A stretch of 64,000 nucleotides of DNA. It comes from Paenibacillus zeisoli. Its GTDB lineage: Bacteria; Bacillota; Bacilli; Paenibacillales; Paenibacillaceae. The position numbers and the translations under genes are program-made. Below the pieces are notes generated by a model. It saw nothing but the letters and a program-made list of their open reading frames with translations. It was not told the DNA's origin and searched no databases. The DNA lies in assembly GCF_003994465.1 (NCBI RefSeq), contig NZ_RZNX01000004.1, positions 139,997 through 203,996 of the forward strand, read 5' to 3'. How positions within the stretch are numbered: the stretch's first letter is position 1; each line of letters begins with the position of its first letter. This document shows positions 25,879 through 35,464 of the stretch, one piece after another.

Positions 25879-27594
25879 TTAAGTAGAAGGGCGATCTGAT
25901 GGACTGCCTTGGTCGTGATCAGGAGGAGTTCGCCTGTACAGCAGCCGGGATGCAGCAATTCCAACCGCGCCAAGACCCATGAACAGAACTGCTCTGATAG
26001 CCAGAGATACACCCGGAAGGTCGATATAGATTACTTTTGCCAGCGTTAGAAATAAGAAGAAAATGCCCGTTAATCTTACACTGCGAAGCTTAAGAACAAT
26101 CCCTGCAATAATAATGGCTACGGCATACAGCGCCCATATCGCGGATAGAATAAGGTGCCTGCTGTCAAAGTCGAGCCCGTGTGTAAGAACATCCGTGATT
26201 TGAGTCATGAATATTAAGAACAGAATCGGATCGGCCCAATTCCATATAGAACGTTTAAGCAGGAAGTAAGGCAGCTCCGGCAGGCCGTTAAGCACCCTTG
26301 CAACTATAGCTGCAGAACCTAGCAGTACGATCCAAGCTGCAGATTCCATTGAGAAGACTTCATGAATAGGATGAATTAGTAACCATAACATCCCTGTGAT
26401 ATAAATTATGCCGCCTGTCACAAGCTGCAGAATTCGGCTTGACTTGATTCCGAGCAGAAGGGCCAGTGTCCCCAGGGTTATAAGGGCAGCGGCAAGCGTG
26501 GCAGCATTCAGGATGTCCAAGAGCCATAAGAAGCAGGCCAAGGAGGCGATGCTTACGTGAATAGAATAGTCTTTTTTCCAAATGAAGTTCCAGAGGGCGG
26601 TTATGCTGTAAATCAGTGCCCAGCCAGCTACTACAATGTCATAAGTGATCGCTTTATCACCATGAAACAGGAGGAAAGTCCAGCCTGAGAGCAGTACGAA
26701 CCCGGTGAATAATAGAACTGGGTTGCCGCGGACCGGAATAATCGGTCTTAAGAATGAAAGGAAGAATAGCCCGAAATATTGAAGCAGCAGGGCGGTTAGA
26801 TAAGCATAGCGAATGGACTCTGTGCCAGAACCCAGGTACAGGGCGAACAAAGGGATATGAAGCATGAAGAAAGCTGTGAAGTAAGAAGTACGGAAAGAAT
26901 ACAGTACCGCGATAACCATAATCGCAACCGAGAACAACGCTTCATATCCTGCGAAGATCCAGGCGTTAGGCACCTCCGAGCGGATCAGAAAAGGAATCAG
27001 ATAACCGCCGGCCATCGTAATCATGATTAACACCTGAGACCTGTGACGAATGGCTGTGAAGACGCCTGCTCCAATAGACAGAATATAGAGAACGAACGAA
27101 TGGGGAGCCGGTATCAGCTCATATAACATGTGAGCTGCGAACAGGGTAAGCATCAGGATTGCTATGGATCCGCCCTGCAGTACCTGACCCAGGGCCTGGC
27201 GCTTGTGACGGAATTGAATCTCCCCGTACCAGAACAGAAGAGCCGCAGCACCAAGTCCCAATATGCAGCGGGCAGGCTCGGTAATGAATCCGGAATTAAC
27301 CGCAGCATTGAATCCCCACAAGAAGCCCAGCAGCAGGACAAGTATAAATACTCTTGGAAGCCAAATCCGGGCAATCAGATGCTCCCAGTCAATCTTGGGT
27401 TTAAGTTCATGAGGTTGGAACGTATGATGCACCGGTGCGTTGTGCCGATCTGCAGGAGAGAGCTTGCGTTCCCGTTCTGATCGGGGAAAAGGCTTTACTT
27501 TCGGAGCTGTATTCTGGTGCTGCATACGTTCAAGCTGCCTTTCCAGCTGCAGCACTTTCTTCTCCAGCTCATCGACCCGACGATGGATATCCAA
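25879..27594 (-). CDS. DUF2339 multi-span membrane protein
   Basis: A 571-residue protein. An N-terminal coiled coil (VDELEKKVLQLERQLERMQ) is followed by a linker and roughly 14-16 closely packed membrane helices to the C-terminus, the layout of DUF2339 proteins. The motif WEHLIARIWLPRVF precedes the first helix, where family members carry a conserved W/IG motif. Function is unknown. The TTG start at 27594 is chosen because AAAGGAGG lies 10 bases upstream and the coiled coil then begins at once; an upstream frame extension lacks a binding site. Confidence 0.8.
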   Translation of the reverse strand: MDIHRRVDELEKKVLQLERQLERMQHQNTAPKVKPFPRSERERKLSPADRHNAPVHHTFQPHELKPKIDWEHLIARIWLPRVFILVLLLGFLWGFNAAVNSGFITEPARCILGLGAAALLFWYGEIQFRHKRQALGQVLQGGSIAILMLTLFAAHMLYELIPAPHSFVLYILSIGAGVFTAIRHRSQVLIMITMAGGYLIPFLIRSEVPNAWIFAGYEALFSVAIMVIAVLYSFRTSYFTAFFMLHIPLFALYLGSGTESIRYAYLTALLLQYFGLFFLSFLRPIIPVRGNPVLLFTGFVLLSGWTFLLFHGDKAITYDIVVAGWALIYSITALWNFIWKKDYSIHVSIASLACFLWLLDILNAATLAAALITLGTLALLLGIKSSRILQLVTGGIIYITGMLWLLIHPIHEVFSMESAAWIVLLGSAAIVARVLNGLPELPYFLLKRSIWNWADPILFLIFMTQITDVLTHGLDFDSRHLILSAIWALYAVAIIIAGIVLKLRSVRLTGIFFLFLTLAKVIYIDLPGVSLAIRAVLFMGLGAVGIAASRLLYRRTPPDHDQGSPSDRPST

Positions 27595-27791
27595 GACTAA
27601 GGCGCCTCCTTTAAGTTGCTGTTCAACCAGGCTGCTGTAATTACACAATTTTGGTAATAGTATATCACGAATCTAGATCTAAAATATCTGCGTGTGGCGC
27701 GCTTTGTCTACCAATATTTTCGTGTCGATAGAGACATCTTTTTCTGATAGTATTGCGGGGTTCAATAAGTTATCAGAAGAGGTGGACTAAG

Positions 27792-29405
27792 GTGAGGCAG
27801 ATTATAGCAAGAACAGCGGTGTTATCGATCATTTGTATGTTAAGCGGTTTCATAGGTGCACAGGGAAAGGTCCATTCTGGTGAAGAGAATCTTCCATTTA
27901 CGGACCTGGTCGGTGCTTATGGAACTTACGAGATTGCCAGTCTATACAATAAAAGTATTATGAAAGGAACGTCGCCAACCCTGTTCTCACCGGACAGGCC
28001 GATTACACGGGCCGAGAGCTTAACTGTACTAATCCGGCTGCTGAAGCTAGAACCGGTTCAGGGAGCCATTGCCGCATTCAAGGATGTACCTGCAAGCAAG
28101 TGGTATTTCGGTACCGTACAGGCTGGTGTTGATGTTGGAATAACCGAAGGAACCAGCCTCAGCGAGTTCGCTCCAGAGCAGCCTTTGACCCGCCAAGAGG
28201 CTGCGGTATGGCTCGTCCGGGCTTTGAAGCAATCAGGCACTTCAGCGGATACGGCGCCGGCCTTCCGTGATCGGGGAGAGATGGCTGTCTGGGCTGTGCC
28301 GTCAATTACTATTGCACAGGAACTCGGACTAATGAAGGGGGACGGCGGAATGTTCCGTCCGAATGCTCCGATTACACGCCAGGAGACGGCGGTCTTGATG
28401 AACAGGGTCCTGGAGACTGGGGATTGGGCCTCCAGGATTAATCAGCTTCCTGCTTCGGGAATTCAGCTGGGGTGGCAGTATAATCAGACCACAGCGCAGT
28501 ATGAGCAAAGTGTGCAAAAGTCGGCGGTCAACACTCTTTCCCCGCGGTGGCTGTTTCTGGAGAGTAATGGAACGATCAGCCAGTCGATAGACCGATCTCT
28601 CATTACTTGGGCGGGACAGCATAACAAAAAGGTATGGGTGATGGTAGGCAATCGATTTGATGCGGATGCCACACATCTTATGCTGACAGACAAATCCAAG
28701 TCAGCGGCGGCAATCAAACAGATTGGAGATCTGGTGCGGAATTACAGCTTGGATGGTATTAATCTTGATTTCGAAAATGTATATCCGTATGACAAAGCAG
28801 GATTGACTTCTTTTGTTCAAGGACTTGCAACTAGGCTTCATAATGAGCAGGCGGTGCTCTCCTTCAGTGTATCCCCGGATCTAGGCACAGACTGGACGGA
28901 GGCGTTCGATTATGCGGCGCTTGGCAAAGCGGCGGATTATATGGTGCTGATGGGATACGATGAGCATTGGGCAGGGGGGAGTGCGGCGGGTTCAGTATCT
29001 TCACTGCCTTGGCAGCAAAACGGCCTGGATCGGCTTATTGCCGCAGTTCCTGCCGGGAAAGTCATTCTTGGGCTTCCTCTATATACAAGAGATTGGTCGC
29101 TGAACAAGGATGGCTCCGCGGCGTCATCGGCCGAATTGACTTTGGCAGAGCAGAATAAGCGGGTAACCGGATATGGACTTCATCCCAAGTGGAATGGAAC
29201 CCTTCAGCAGTACACAGCCGAGTATACACTTGGAACGGTTCGTCACCGGATTTGGTTGGAAGACGGGCGTTCGCTATCGAGGAAATATGTAATGGGGACA
29301 AGCCGCGGAATCGCCGGGTTCGCATATTGGTATGTTAGCAGTGAGAGCGCGGACATCTGGCCGGCTTTGCGCAATGCTAGCCGATATGCTGGGTACACCT
29401 TCTGA
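27792..29405 (+). CDS. S-layer homology domain protein with GH18 glycosidase domain
   Basis: A 537-residue exported protein: signal peptide (residues 1-25), three SLH repeats (about 35-230; ITRAESLTVLIRLLKLE, LTRQEAAVWLVRALKQ, ITRQETAVLMNRVLE) that bind pyruvylated wall polymer, then a GH18 barrel. The catalytic motif DGINLDFE carries the acid Glu. Bacterial SLH-GH18 proteins of this type (YaaH/YdhD-like) hydrolyse N-acetylglucosamine bonds in peptidoglycan or cortex. GTG at 27792 is preferred because it begins a good signal peptide. It probably remodels the cell wall at the surface. Confidence 0.85.
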   Translation: MRQIIARTAVLSIICMLSGFIGAQGKVHSGEENLPFTDLVGAYGTYEIASLYNKSIMKGTSPTLFSPDRPITRAESLTVLIRLLKLEPVQGAIAAFKDVPASKWYFGTVQAGVDVGITEGTSLSEFAPEQPLTRQEAAVWLVRALKQSGTSADTAPAFRDRGEMAVWAVPSITIAQELGLMKGDGGMFRPNAPITRQETAVLMNRVLETGDWASRINQLPASGIQLGWQYNQTTAQYEQSVQKSAVNTLSPRWLFLESNGTISQSIDRSLITWAGQHNKKVWVMVGNRFDADATHLMLTDKSKSAAAIKQIGDLVRNYSLDGINLDFENVYPYDKAGLTSFVQGLATRLHNEQAVLSFSVSPDLGTDWTEAFDYAALGKAADYMVLMGYDEHWAGGSAAGSVSSLPWQQNGLDRLIAAVPAGKVILGLPLYTRDWSLNKDGSAASSAELTLAEQNKRVTGYGLHPKWNGTLQQYTAEYTLGTVRHRIWLEDGRSLSRKYVMGTSRGIAGFAYWYVSSESADIWPALRNASRYAGYTF

Positions 29406-29408
29406 AGC

Positions 29409-29834
29409 TCACCTTCCAGTGCGGAACACTTGATTCAATACTTCGGACAAAATTAGTCCCATAGCTATGGCGCCAGAGATCAGGAACGCTTCAGCGGCGA
29501 GCTGAACGGCGGCGTTATAGTCATTTTCCACGAATTTGCGCATGGCATCATAGGCAAGTCCTCCGGGGACCAGTGGAATGATGCCTGCAACACTGAAGAT
29601 AATGACAGGCATCTTATAGAATCTGGCAAAGATCAGGCTGATCAGTCCCACAATCGCGGTGGCGCAGAGGGAAGCCAGAACAGGGCCAAAGCGCGGCTGC
29701 AGCAGCAGGTAGATTACCCAGCTGAGCATGCCTGCCAGACCGCATTGGAGCAGGGAGCGTTTAGGGGCATTGAACAGAATTGTAAAAGCGGAAGATGCTA
29801 TAAAGCTGACGACCAGCTGTGCCACCGTAACCAT
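29409..29834 (-). CDS. Threonine/serine exporter ThrE-type, small subunit
   Basis: A 141-residue, four-helix membrane protein of the ThrE_2/DUF3815 group. GIIPLVPGGLAYDAM is the conserved motif shared with the larger subunit's VMPLVPGLLITNAV. In bacteria with split ThrE, this half pairs with the larger DUF1212 protein encoded 20 bases upstream. The pair would export small amino acids, in Corynebacterium threonine and serine. Confidence 0.8.
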   Translation of the reverse strand: MVTVAQLVVSFIASSAFTILFNAPKRSLLQCGLAGMLSWVIYLLLQPRFGPVLASLCATAIVGLISLIFARFYKMPVIIFSVAGIIPLVPGGLAYDAMRKFVENDYNAAVQLAAEAFLISGAIAMGLILSEVLNQVFRTGR

Positions 29835-29854
29835 ATCACAGGACCTCTTTCATT

Positions 29855-30634
29855 TTAGAAAAATAAATACAGGGCGGCGATGCCCGTGCCGATCGCGAAA
29901 GCGGTAAGGAAAGCTTCGGCTCCCCGGGAGAGGCCGGATACCAAATGACCGGCCATTAAATCTCTTACGGCATTCGTGATCAGAAGACCGGGAACGAGGG
30001 GCATGACCGAGCCGATAATGATCTTGTCAAGAGCGACGCCAATCCCCGCACGGACCAGCAGGGTGGAGATCAGACCAACGAGGAAGGCGGCGAATAATTC
30101 AGCGAAGAATTTAACCCTCACCAGTCTCTGGAAATAAATGACGGCGGAGTAGCCGAGTCCCCCGCTTATAAGCGAGGGCAGAAAGTCTCTCCATCCGCCC
30201 TGGAACATAATCGTGAAGCAGGCGCTGGCAATGGAAGCTGCTGCGATCAATACCCATACCGGGAAAGCGTGGGCGGCAGCATCGATTCTCAGCAGCTCCT
30301 GCTTCGCTTCTGCTGCCTGAATTGCTCCGCCGGTGAGCTTGCGGGAGATACTGTTCACAGCCGTCACCTTCTGGAGATCCGTAGTCCGTTCTGCAATCCG
30401 GATCAGCTTGGAGGAAGCTCCGCTATCGGCTTGAAATATAATTCCCGTAGGTGTGACATAACTGTGTGATAGGGGCATGCCGAGGCTTGTTGCAATGCGT
30501 GTCATCGTATCCTCCACACGGTAGGTTTCCGCACCGCTTTGCAGCATGATTTTACCGGCAAGCAGACACAAATCGGTTGCGGTTTCAACATCGGCTTTGT
30601 GGCTGGATTCTGAAATTCCCGGGGTAAGTTGCAA
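29855..30634 (-). CDS. Threonine/serine exporter ThrE-type, large subunit
   Basis: A 259-residue protein. Residues 1-115 are a cytoplasmic domain (CLLAGKIMLQSGAETYRVED is the family signature) and 120-259 hold five membrane helices including VMPLVPGLLITNAV. It is the DUF1212 half of ThrE. It begins a two-gene operon with the small subunit. A GAGGAGTAG-type binding site precedes the ATG. Confidence 0.85.
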   Translation of the reverse strand: MQLTPGISESSHKADVETATDLCLLAGKIMLQSGAETYRVEDTMTRIATSLGMPLSHSYVTPTGIIFQADSGASSKLIRIAERTTDLQKVTAVNSISRKLTGGAIQAAEAKQELLRIDAAAHAFPVWVLIAAASIASACFTIMFQGGWRDFLPSLISGGLGYSAVIYFQRLVRVKFFAELFAAFLVGLISTLLVRAGIGVALDKIIIGSVMPLVPGLLITNAVRDLMAGHLVSGLSRGAEAFLTAFAIGTGIAALYLFF

Positions 30635-30820
30635 ATTGATCTACTCCTCTTGGCTCTTCTGACTCGATTTGACCGTCCACATTATATCATGCGGAAGCTG
30701 AGGCCGACATGTTTAGCATCATGGGGAAAGGGTAAGAGATGAATAAGTAGTGGCAAGTTCTAAATGTGACAGAATTATAAAAATAATTTGAACAAATTAT
30801 GAACATTTTGTTGCGGTTTG

Positions 30821-30829
30821 TGGTATACT
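30821..30829 (+). promoter_or_regulatory. Extended -10 promoter
   Basis: TGGTATACT is an extended -10 (TGn-TATACT) 47 bases before the small membrane protein gene; no strong -35 is seen. Confidence 0.5.
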
Positions 30830-30875
30830 TAATTCATAAGCAAGCCCTTTCAACATTTAACCAGGAGTGATGAAC

Positions 30876-31136
30876 ATGTCAGCTAAAGTATATCCTTTCA
30901 GTAAAGTTCAGCAAATGAAAGATGATGGCTATACCGTTGCCTTTTATATGACCGTAATATCTTGGGCGCTCCTTGCATTCGGTGTTGTACTGTGTCTCTT
31001 CAACCTAGCGGAGTTCAATGACCGAAATATGGCCTTGATGGGTGGCCTCGGTGCCATGATCTCCAGTGTATTTGTGTATACCATTGGAACCTCGATTTAT
31101 CTGGTTCAATCCAACTCGAATAAAGATAACAAATGA
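30876..31136 (+). CDS. Small two-helix membrane protein (YiaA/YiaB-type possible)
   Basis: An 86-residue protein with two membrane helices (residues about 20-42 and 50-72, AFYMTVISWALLAFGVVLCL and MGGLGAMISSVFVYTIG). The pattern resembles the YiaA/YiaB two-helix domain, but I am not certain. AGGAG eight bases before the ATG at 30876 sets the start. Function unknown. Monocistronic: own promoter and a strong terminator. Confidence 0.7.
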   Translation: MSAKVYPFSKVQQMKDDGYTVAFYMTVISWALLAFGVVLCLFNLAEFNDRNMALMGGLGAMISSVFVYTIGTSIYLVQSNSNKDNK

Positions 31137-31164
31137 ACAGTTCTCAAGTGAGATAAATAATTAT

Positions 31165-31203
31165 AAAAACCCTTAAGATTGATGTCTTAAAGGGTTTTTT
31201 TGC
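31165..31203 (+). terminator. Hairpin terminator
   Basis: AAAACCCTTAAGA pairs with TCTTAAAGGGTTTTTTT; the T tract is part of the stem. Confidence 0.9.
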
Positions 31204-31281
31204 GTCCATATTAGTAGTTGTGAACACTTCGTGAAAATAATGCCTTCAAATGGAAATGAATTTATGACGATTTGGTTAACA

Positions 31282-31297
31282 CGTGACAAATCTCACA
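31282..31297. promoter_or_regulatory. Rex/Crp-like inverted repeat before qoxA
   Basis: CGTGACAAATCTCACA matches TGTGAnnnnnnTCACA at nine of ten fixed positions and overlaps a possible -35 (GTGACA). It lies about 130 bases before qoxA. Redox or oxygen control is an inference. Confidence 0.35.
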
Positions 31298-31414
31298 TGC
31301 AATCTGATAAACTGAAACAGCTTTGATGTGTATGGGTAATTACATTAATAAGTGCAGTTTGAACTCCTGATGTTTTGGGGTCCATTCTGTACCTGATGAA
31401 GAGGTGATGGGAAA

Positions 31415-32335
31415 ATGAAAAGCAAGCGGTCCGGCTGGAAACTGCTCACGATTCTGGTCTTGAGCTACGCTGTGATCATCGCAGTGTCCGTAGCACTCGG
31501 ATGGGATAAGTTCATCGTGCTTGATCCGAAAGGACCTGTGGCTGAAGTTCAGCAAAAGCTGATCATTCTAACAGGACTAATATGTATGGCTGTCGTGATT
31601 CCAGTTATTGTACTCATGGTCTACATTGTATGGAGATACCGGGATACTCCAGACAATGATGCGCCTTATCAACCAAATTGGCATGATAGCAAGCTGCTTG
31701 AAACCATTTGGTGGGGGATTCCAATCGTTATTATTATTGTGCTTGGTATCTTCACTGCGCGTGATACGTATAAGCTGGCCAAACCGCCTGTAACGGATGC
31801 TAATCCGATTACGATTCAGGTTACTTCACTGGACTGGAAATGGCTGTTCCAATACCCGGGTCAGAAGATTGCGACGGTTAACTATGTGCAAATTCCGGCA
31901 GGTGTTCCAATTCGCTTCCAACTGACTTCGGATGCACCAATGAACTCCTTCTGGATTCCGCAGCTCGGCGGTCAGGAATATTCGATGCCGGGTATGGCAA
32001 TGCAGCTGTGGCTGCAGGCAGATAAGCCAGGTAAATATTTCGGCTCCGGTGCCAACTTTAGCGGTAGGGATTTCGCTCACATGCAGTTCGTGGTGGAGTC
32101 CAAGCCGCAGGCTGAATTCAATGAGTGGGTGAAACAGGTCAAGGCTTCTTCACCAGAGTTAACCAAAGAGGGCTACACTCAGCTGGCGAAACCAAGCACA
32201 GCCAAACAGGAATTTTTCTCATCTTATCCGGATGATCTGTACACCGAGATTGTGGACAAGAACGGCGGAATTTATATGAAGCATGAGATGGATAGTATGA
32301 ATTCCGGCAGTTATAACGGCTCAACAAAACCATAA
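31415..32335 (+). CDS. qoxA: Quinol oxidase subunit II
   Basis: A 306-residue subunit II of a heme-copper oxidase. Two membrane helices (residues about 10-30 and 50-72, 88-108 region) precede a cupredoxin domain. The Cu-A ligands of cytochrome c oxidases are absent: the region around GQEYSMPGMAMQLWLQADKP has no Cys pair, which marks a quinol oxidase (aa3-600 or bo3). It lacks a clear lipobox Cys, unlike Bacillus QoxA. First gene of qoxABCD, which pumps protons while oxidising menaquinol in the plasma membrane. GAGGTG ribosome binding site. Confidence 0.9.
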   Translation: MKSKRSGWKLLTILVLSYAVIIAVSVALGWDKFIVLDPKGPVAEVQQKLIILTGLICMAVVIPVIVLMVYIVWRYRDTPDNDAPYQPNWHDSKLLETIWWGIPIVIIIVLGIFTARDTYKLAKPPVTDANPITIQVTSLDWKWLFQYPGQKIATVNYVQIPAGVPIRFQLTSDAPMNSFWIPQLGGQEYSMPGMAMQLWLQADKPGKYFGSGANFSGRDFAHMQFVVESKPQAEFNEWVKQVKASSPELTKEGYTQLAKPSTAKQEFFSSYPDDLYTEIVDKNGGIYMKHEMDSMNSGSYNGSTKP

Positions 32336-32359
32336 TGATAGGCGAAAGAGGGTTACGTA

Positions 32360-34342
32360 ATGTGGGAAAATATTAAGGATTTCGCCTCCACTTTCTTCGT
32401 CACCGGTGATCCGCTAATTTATGGTGCGGATGTGTCCATTGCGCTGACGAGTATCGCAATCGTCTTTGTACTGACGTATTTCAAAAAGTGGACGTGGCTT
32501 TGGCGGGAGTGGATCACTACCGTCGATCACAAAAGAATTGGTATCATGTATCTCATCGCTTCACTGCTTATGCTCTTCCGCGGCGGGGTCGATGCGCTGC
32601 TGATGCGTACGCAGCTTGCTCTGCCGAACATGAAGTTCCTTCAGGCAGACCACTATAATGCTGTATTTACAACACACGGTACGATCATGATTCTCTTCAT
32701 GGCGATGCCGATGATGTTCGCTCTATTTAATCTGGTTGTGCCTTTGCAGCTGGGTGCAAGGGACGTAGCATATCCGTTCCTGAACTCCCTGAGCTTCTGG
32801 CTGTTCCTGATGGGCGCCATGTTGTTCAACCTGTCATTCGTTATCGGGGGATCTCCTGATGCGGGATGGCTCAGTTATCCGCCGCTGTCGGAGCTGTCTC
32901 ACAGTCCGGGCGTCGGAGAGAACTTCTATATATGGGGGATACAGATCTCAGGTATCGGTTCCCTGGCAACAGGGATTAACTTCCTGGTAACGATCTTGAA
33001 GATGCGTGCACCAGGTATGAAAATGATGAAGATGCCGCTGTTCTCCTGGTCTGTACTTTCCAGCTCGATCATCATAATCTTCGCGTTCCCGATTCTGACC
33101 GTTACGCTGGCACTGCTCTTCCTGGATAGGTTCTTGGGGGCTCACTTCTTCACCATGGATCTGGGCGGCAATCCGATGATGTATGTCAACCTGATCTGGA
33201 TGTGGGGTCACCCGGAAGTGTATATCGTGGTTCTTCCGGCATTCGGTATCTTCTCTGAGGTTGTAGCAACCTTCTCCAAGAAGAAGATATTTGGTTATAA
33301 TTCGATGGTCTTCTCTATGATGCTCATCAGTATCGTATCCTTCTTCACTTGGGCCCATCACTTCTTCACGATGGGAGCCAGTGCGAACGTTAACGTGTTC
33401 TTCGCTATCTCGACGATGGTTATCGGTATACCGACAGGGGTTAAGATCTTTAACTGGCTGTTCACGATGTTCCGCGGGCGGATTACAATTACACAGCCGA
33501 TGCTGTGGACCCTTGGATTCATCCCATGTTTCGCTGTGGGTGGAGCAACGGGTGTCATGCTGGCTGTAGCTCCAGCCGACTATCAATATCACAACAGTTA
33601 CTTCCTGATCGCTCACTTCCACCAAGTGCTGATCGGGGGCGTTGTATTCGGTTATCTGGCAGGAATATACTACTGGTGGCCGAAAGTATTCGGATTCAAG
33701 CTGAACGACCGTCTTGGTAAATGGGCCTTCTGGCTGTGGAACATTGGTTTCTATGTATGTTTCATGCCGCAGTACGCACTCGGCTTCATGGGTATGACCC
33801 GTCGTCTATACACTTATGGATCAGATACAGGCTGGGATCTGGGCTGGGCACCGCTTAACCTTATATCCACAGTAGGTGCGTTCCTGATGGGTCTAGGATT
33901 TATTTTCCAAGTGTGGCAGATCAGCTACAGTATCCGCAAAGGCGAGCGAGACCTCACTGGGGATCCATGGGGTGGACGGACGCTCGAATGGTCCATTCCA
34001 TCTCCTGCGCCAATGTATAACTTTGCGGTAGAGCCGCAAGTAACAACCGATGACGCATGGTGGAAAGTCAAAGAAGACAGAGCGAAAGGCATTAAGCCGG
34101 CACCTGTCAAATATGAACCCATTCATATGCCGAAGAACTCGGCGATACCGTTCGTAATGTCGGTATGCTGGTTTATTGCCGGATTCGGCTTTGTATTCGA
34201 TTGGATGTGGATGGCAATTCCGGGATTGATCGGGGTAGCAATTTGTTTGCTGGCACGTTCCTTCTCGTACGACACGGATTATTACATTCCGGTTGATGAA
34301 ATTGAGCGCACTGAGGCCGCTTTAAGAGGGAGGACCGTCTAA
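32360..34342 (+). CDS. qoxB: Quinol oxidase subunit I
   Basis: A 660-residue catalytic subunit with about 14-15 membrane helices. The Cu-B/heme region is intact: WGHPEVYIVVLPAFG holds the His-Tyr pair, HHFFT the two further His ligands and IAHFHQVLIGG the heme ligands. The active-site Glu of the D channel is in GHPEVY. It reduces oxygen to water and pumps protons. Starts 24 bases after qoxA; its stop overlaps the qoxC ATG by one base. Confidence 0.95.
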   Translation: MWENIKDFASTFFVTGDPLIYGADVSIALTSIAIVFVLTYFKKWTWLWREWITTVDHKRIGIMYLIASLLMLFRGGVDALLMRTQLALPNMKFLQADHYNAVFTTHGTIMILFMAMPMMFALFNLVVPLQLGARDVAYPFLNSLSFWLFLMGAMLFNLSFVIGGSPDAGWLSYPPLSELSHSPGVGENFYIWGIQISGIGSLATGINFLVTILKMRAPGMKMMKMPLFSWSVLSSSIIIIFAFPILTVTLALLFLDRFLGAHFFTMDLGGNPMMYVNLIWMWGHPEVYIVVLPAFGIFSEVVATFSKKKIFGYNSMVFSMMLISIVSFFTWAHHFFTMGASANVNVFFAISTMVIGIPTGVKIFNWLFTMFRGRITITQPMLWTLGFIPCFAVGGATGVMLAVAPADYQYHNSYFLIAHFHQVLIGGVVFGYLAGIYYWWPKVFGFKLNDRLGKWAFWLWNIGFYVCFMPQYALGFMGMTRRLYTYGSDTGWDLGWAPLNLISTVGAFLMGLGFIFQVWQISYSIRKGERDLTGDPWGGRTLEWSIPSPAPMYNFAVEPQVTTDDAWWKVKEDRAKGIKPAPVKYEPIHMPKNSAIPFVMSVCWFIAGFGFVFDWMWMAIPGLIGVAICLLARSFSYDTDYYIPVDEIERTEAALRGRTV

Positions 34343-34947
34343 TGGCACACGCGACAGCAGAGCATTCCCACGCGCATGAAGCCCACGAGAGTCACGAGTC
34401 CCTTAAGGTGCTTGGCTTCTGGATCTTCATCGTTACCGATATCTTGATATTCGGCACATTATTCGCCTGTTATGCGGTACTTCATACGCATACGAACGGC
34501 GGACCTGGCGCCAAAGAGTTATTTGAAATGCCAGGCGTTATTGCAGAGACGTTTATCCTGCTTACAAGCAGCTTCACAAGCGGTCTGGCTGTACTTGCCA
34601 TGCATAAGGGCAAAGTAAAACAGCTGATCGCTTGGCTGGCCGTAACTGCGGTGCTGGGTGCTGCCTTTATCGGGATGGAACTTACTGAGTTTGTGAAGTT
34701 GGTTGAAGAAGGCCATAAGATTTCCAGTAATGCATTCCTGTCTGCTTTCTATACACTGGTGGGTACACACGGTCTTCACGTATCGATCGGTCTTGTATGG
34801 ATGATAGGGCTCATGATTCAGTTGTCCCGTAGAGGCGTTACTGAAGTGACTACCCGTAAAGTAACTAACCTCAGCTTGTATTGGCACTTTTTGGATGTCA
34901 TCTGGATCTTTGTCTTCACCGTCGTATACTTGATGGGGGTGATGTAA
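34342..34947 (+). CDS. qoxC: Quinol oxidase subunit III
   Basis: A 201-residue, five-helix subunit III of normal length. The conserved FWIFIVTDILIFGTLFACYA and GTHGLHVSIGLVWM, with YWHFLDVIWIFVFTVVYL at the end, are diagnostic. The N-terminal His-rich stretch (ATAEHSHAHEAHESHES) is unusual in density and could bind metal. It stabilises subunit I and affects proton uptake. Confidence 0.93.
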   Translation: MAHATAEHSHAHEAHESHESLKVLGFWIFIVTDILIFGTLFACYAVLHTHTNGGPGAKELFEMPGVIAETFILLTSSFTSGLAVLAMHKGKVKQLIAWLAVTAVLGAAFIGMELTEFVKLVEEGHKISSNAFLSAFYTLVGTHGLHVSIGLVWMIGLMIQLSRRGVTEVTTRKVTNLSLYWHFLDVIWIFVFTVVYLMGVM

Positions 34948-34948
34948 G

Positions 34949-35281
34949 ATGAGTCAGCATAATACCGGACATGAACATGCCTCTGGTGAGAGCCATGGTT
35001 CACTGAAGTCTTATGTGATTGGTTTTATTTTCTCCATCGTACTAACAATCATTCCGCTCGTCATTGTAATGAATGGTCTGCTTAACAAGACTCAGACCGT
35101 CATCACAATTATGATCATGGCCGTTCTTCAGCTAATCGTTCAGCTCTTCTTCTTCATGCATATCCGTGAAGGCGAGAAGCCGAGATGGAACGTCATGACG
35201 TTGATCGTTGGGATTATTATCGTACTCACAATTGTAGGCGGGTCGATCTGGATCATGTCCTTCAACTCTACGGTGCAATAA
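34949..35281 (+). CDS. qoxD: Quinol oxidase subunit IV
   Basis: A 110-residue subunit IV with three membrane helices (KSYVIGFIFSIVLTIIPLVI, ITIMIMAVLQLIVQLFFFMH, NVMTLIVGIIIVLTIVGGS) and the conserved Q-L-x-V-Q-L-x-F-F-x-H pattern. It aids assembly of the copper site. It starts one base after qoxC and again has a short His-rich N-terminus (HNTGHEHASGESH). Confidence 0.92.
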   Translation: MSQHNTGHEHASGESHGSLKSYVIGFIFSIVLTIIPLVIVMNGLLNKTQTVITIMIMAVLQLIVQLFFFMHIREGEKPRWNVMTLIVGIIIVLTIVGGSIWIMSFNSTVQ

Positions 35282-35362
35282 TAAAGGCCCAGCATTTAAT
35301 TAATGGAATTGGACTCTAGTGAACTGCGGGAAGGCGCTGTTCATTGGGGTCGAACTTGAAAA

Positions 35363-35413
35363 GGGAATGTCTCATTAGCCAGGCAATTGGCTGTGGACAT
35401 TCCCTTTTTTTGT
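35363..35413 (+). terminator. Hairpin terminator of qox operon
   Basis: GGGAATGTC pairs with GACATTCCC, with an inner AGCCA/TGGCT stem, followed by TTTTTTTG. Confidence 0.9.
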
Positions 35414-35464
35414 TAGAAAAACAGCGTGGTTTAAGATTAATGATTATTCCTGACGGGAGGGTGA

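Noticed and set aside
32948..33625. 225-codon ORF antisense to qoxB
   Set aside because: Low complexity (His/Arg/Glu-rich) and entirely a shadow of a strongly conserved coding frame.
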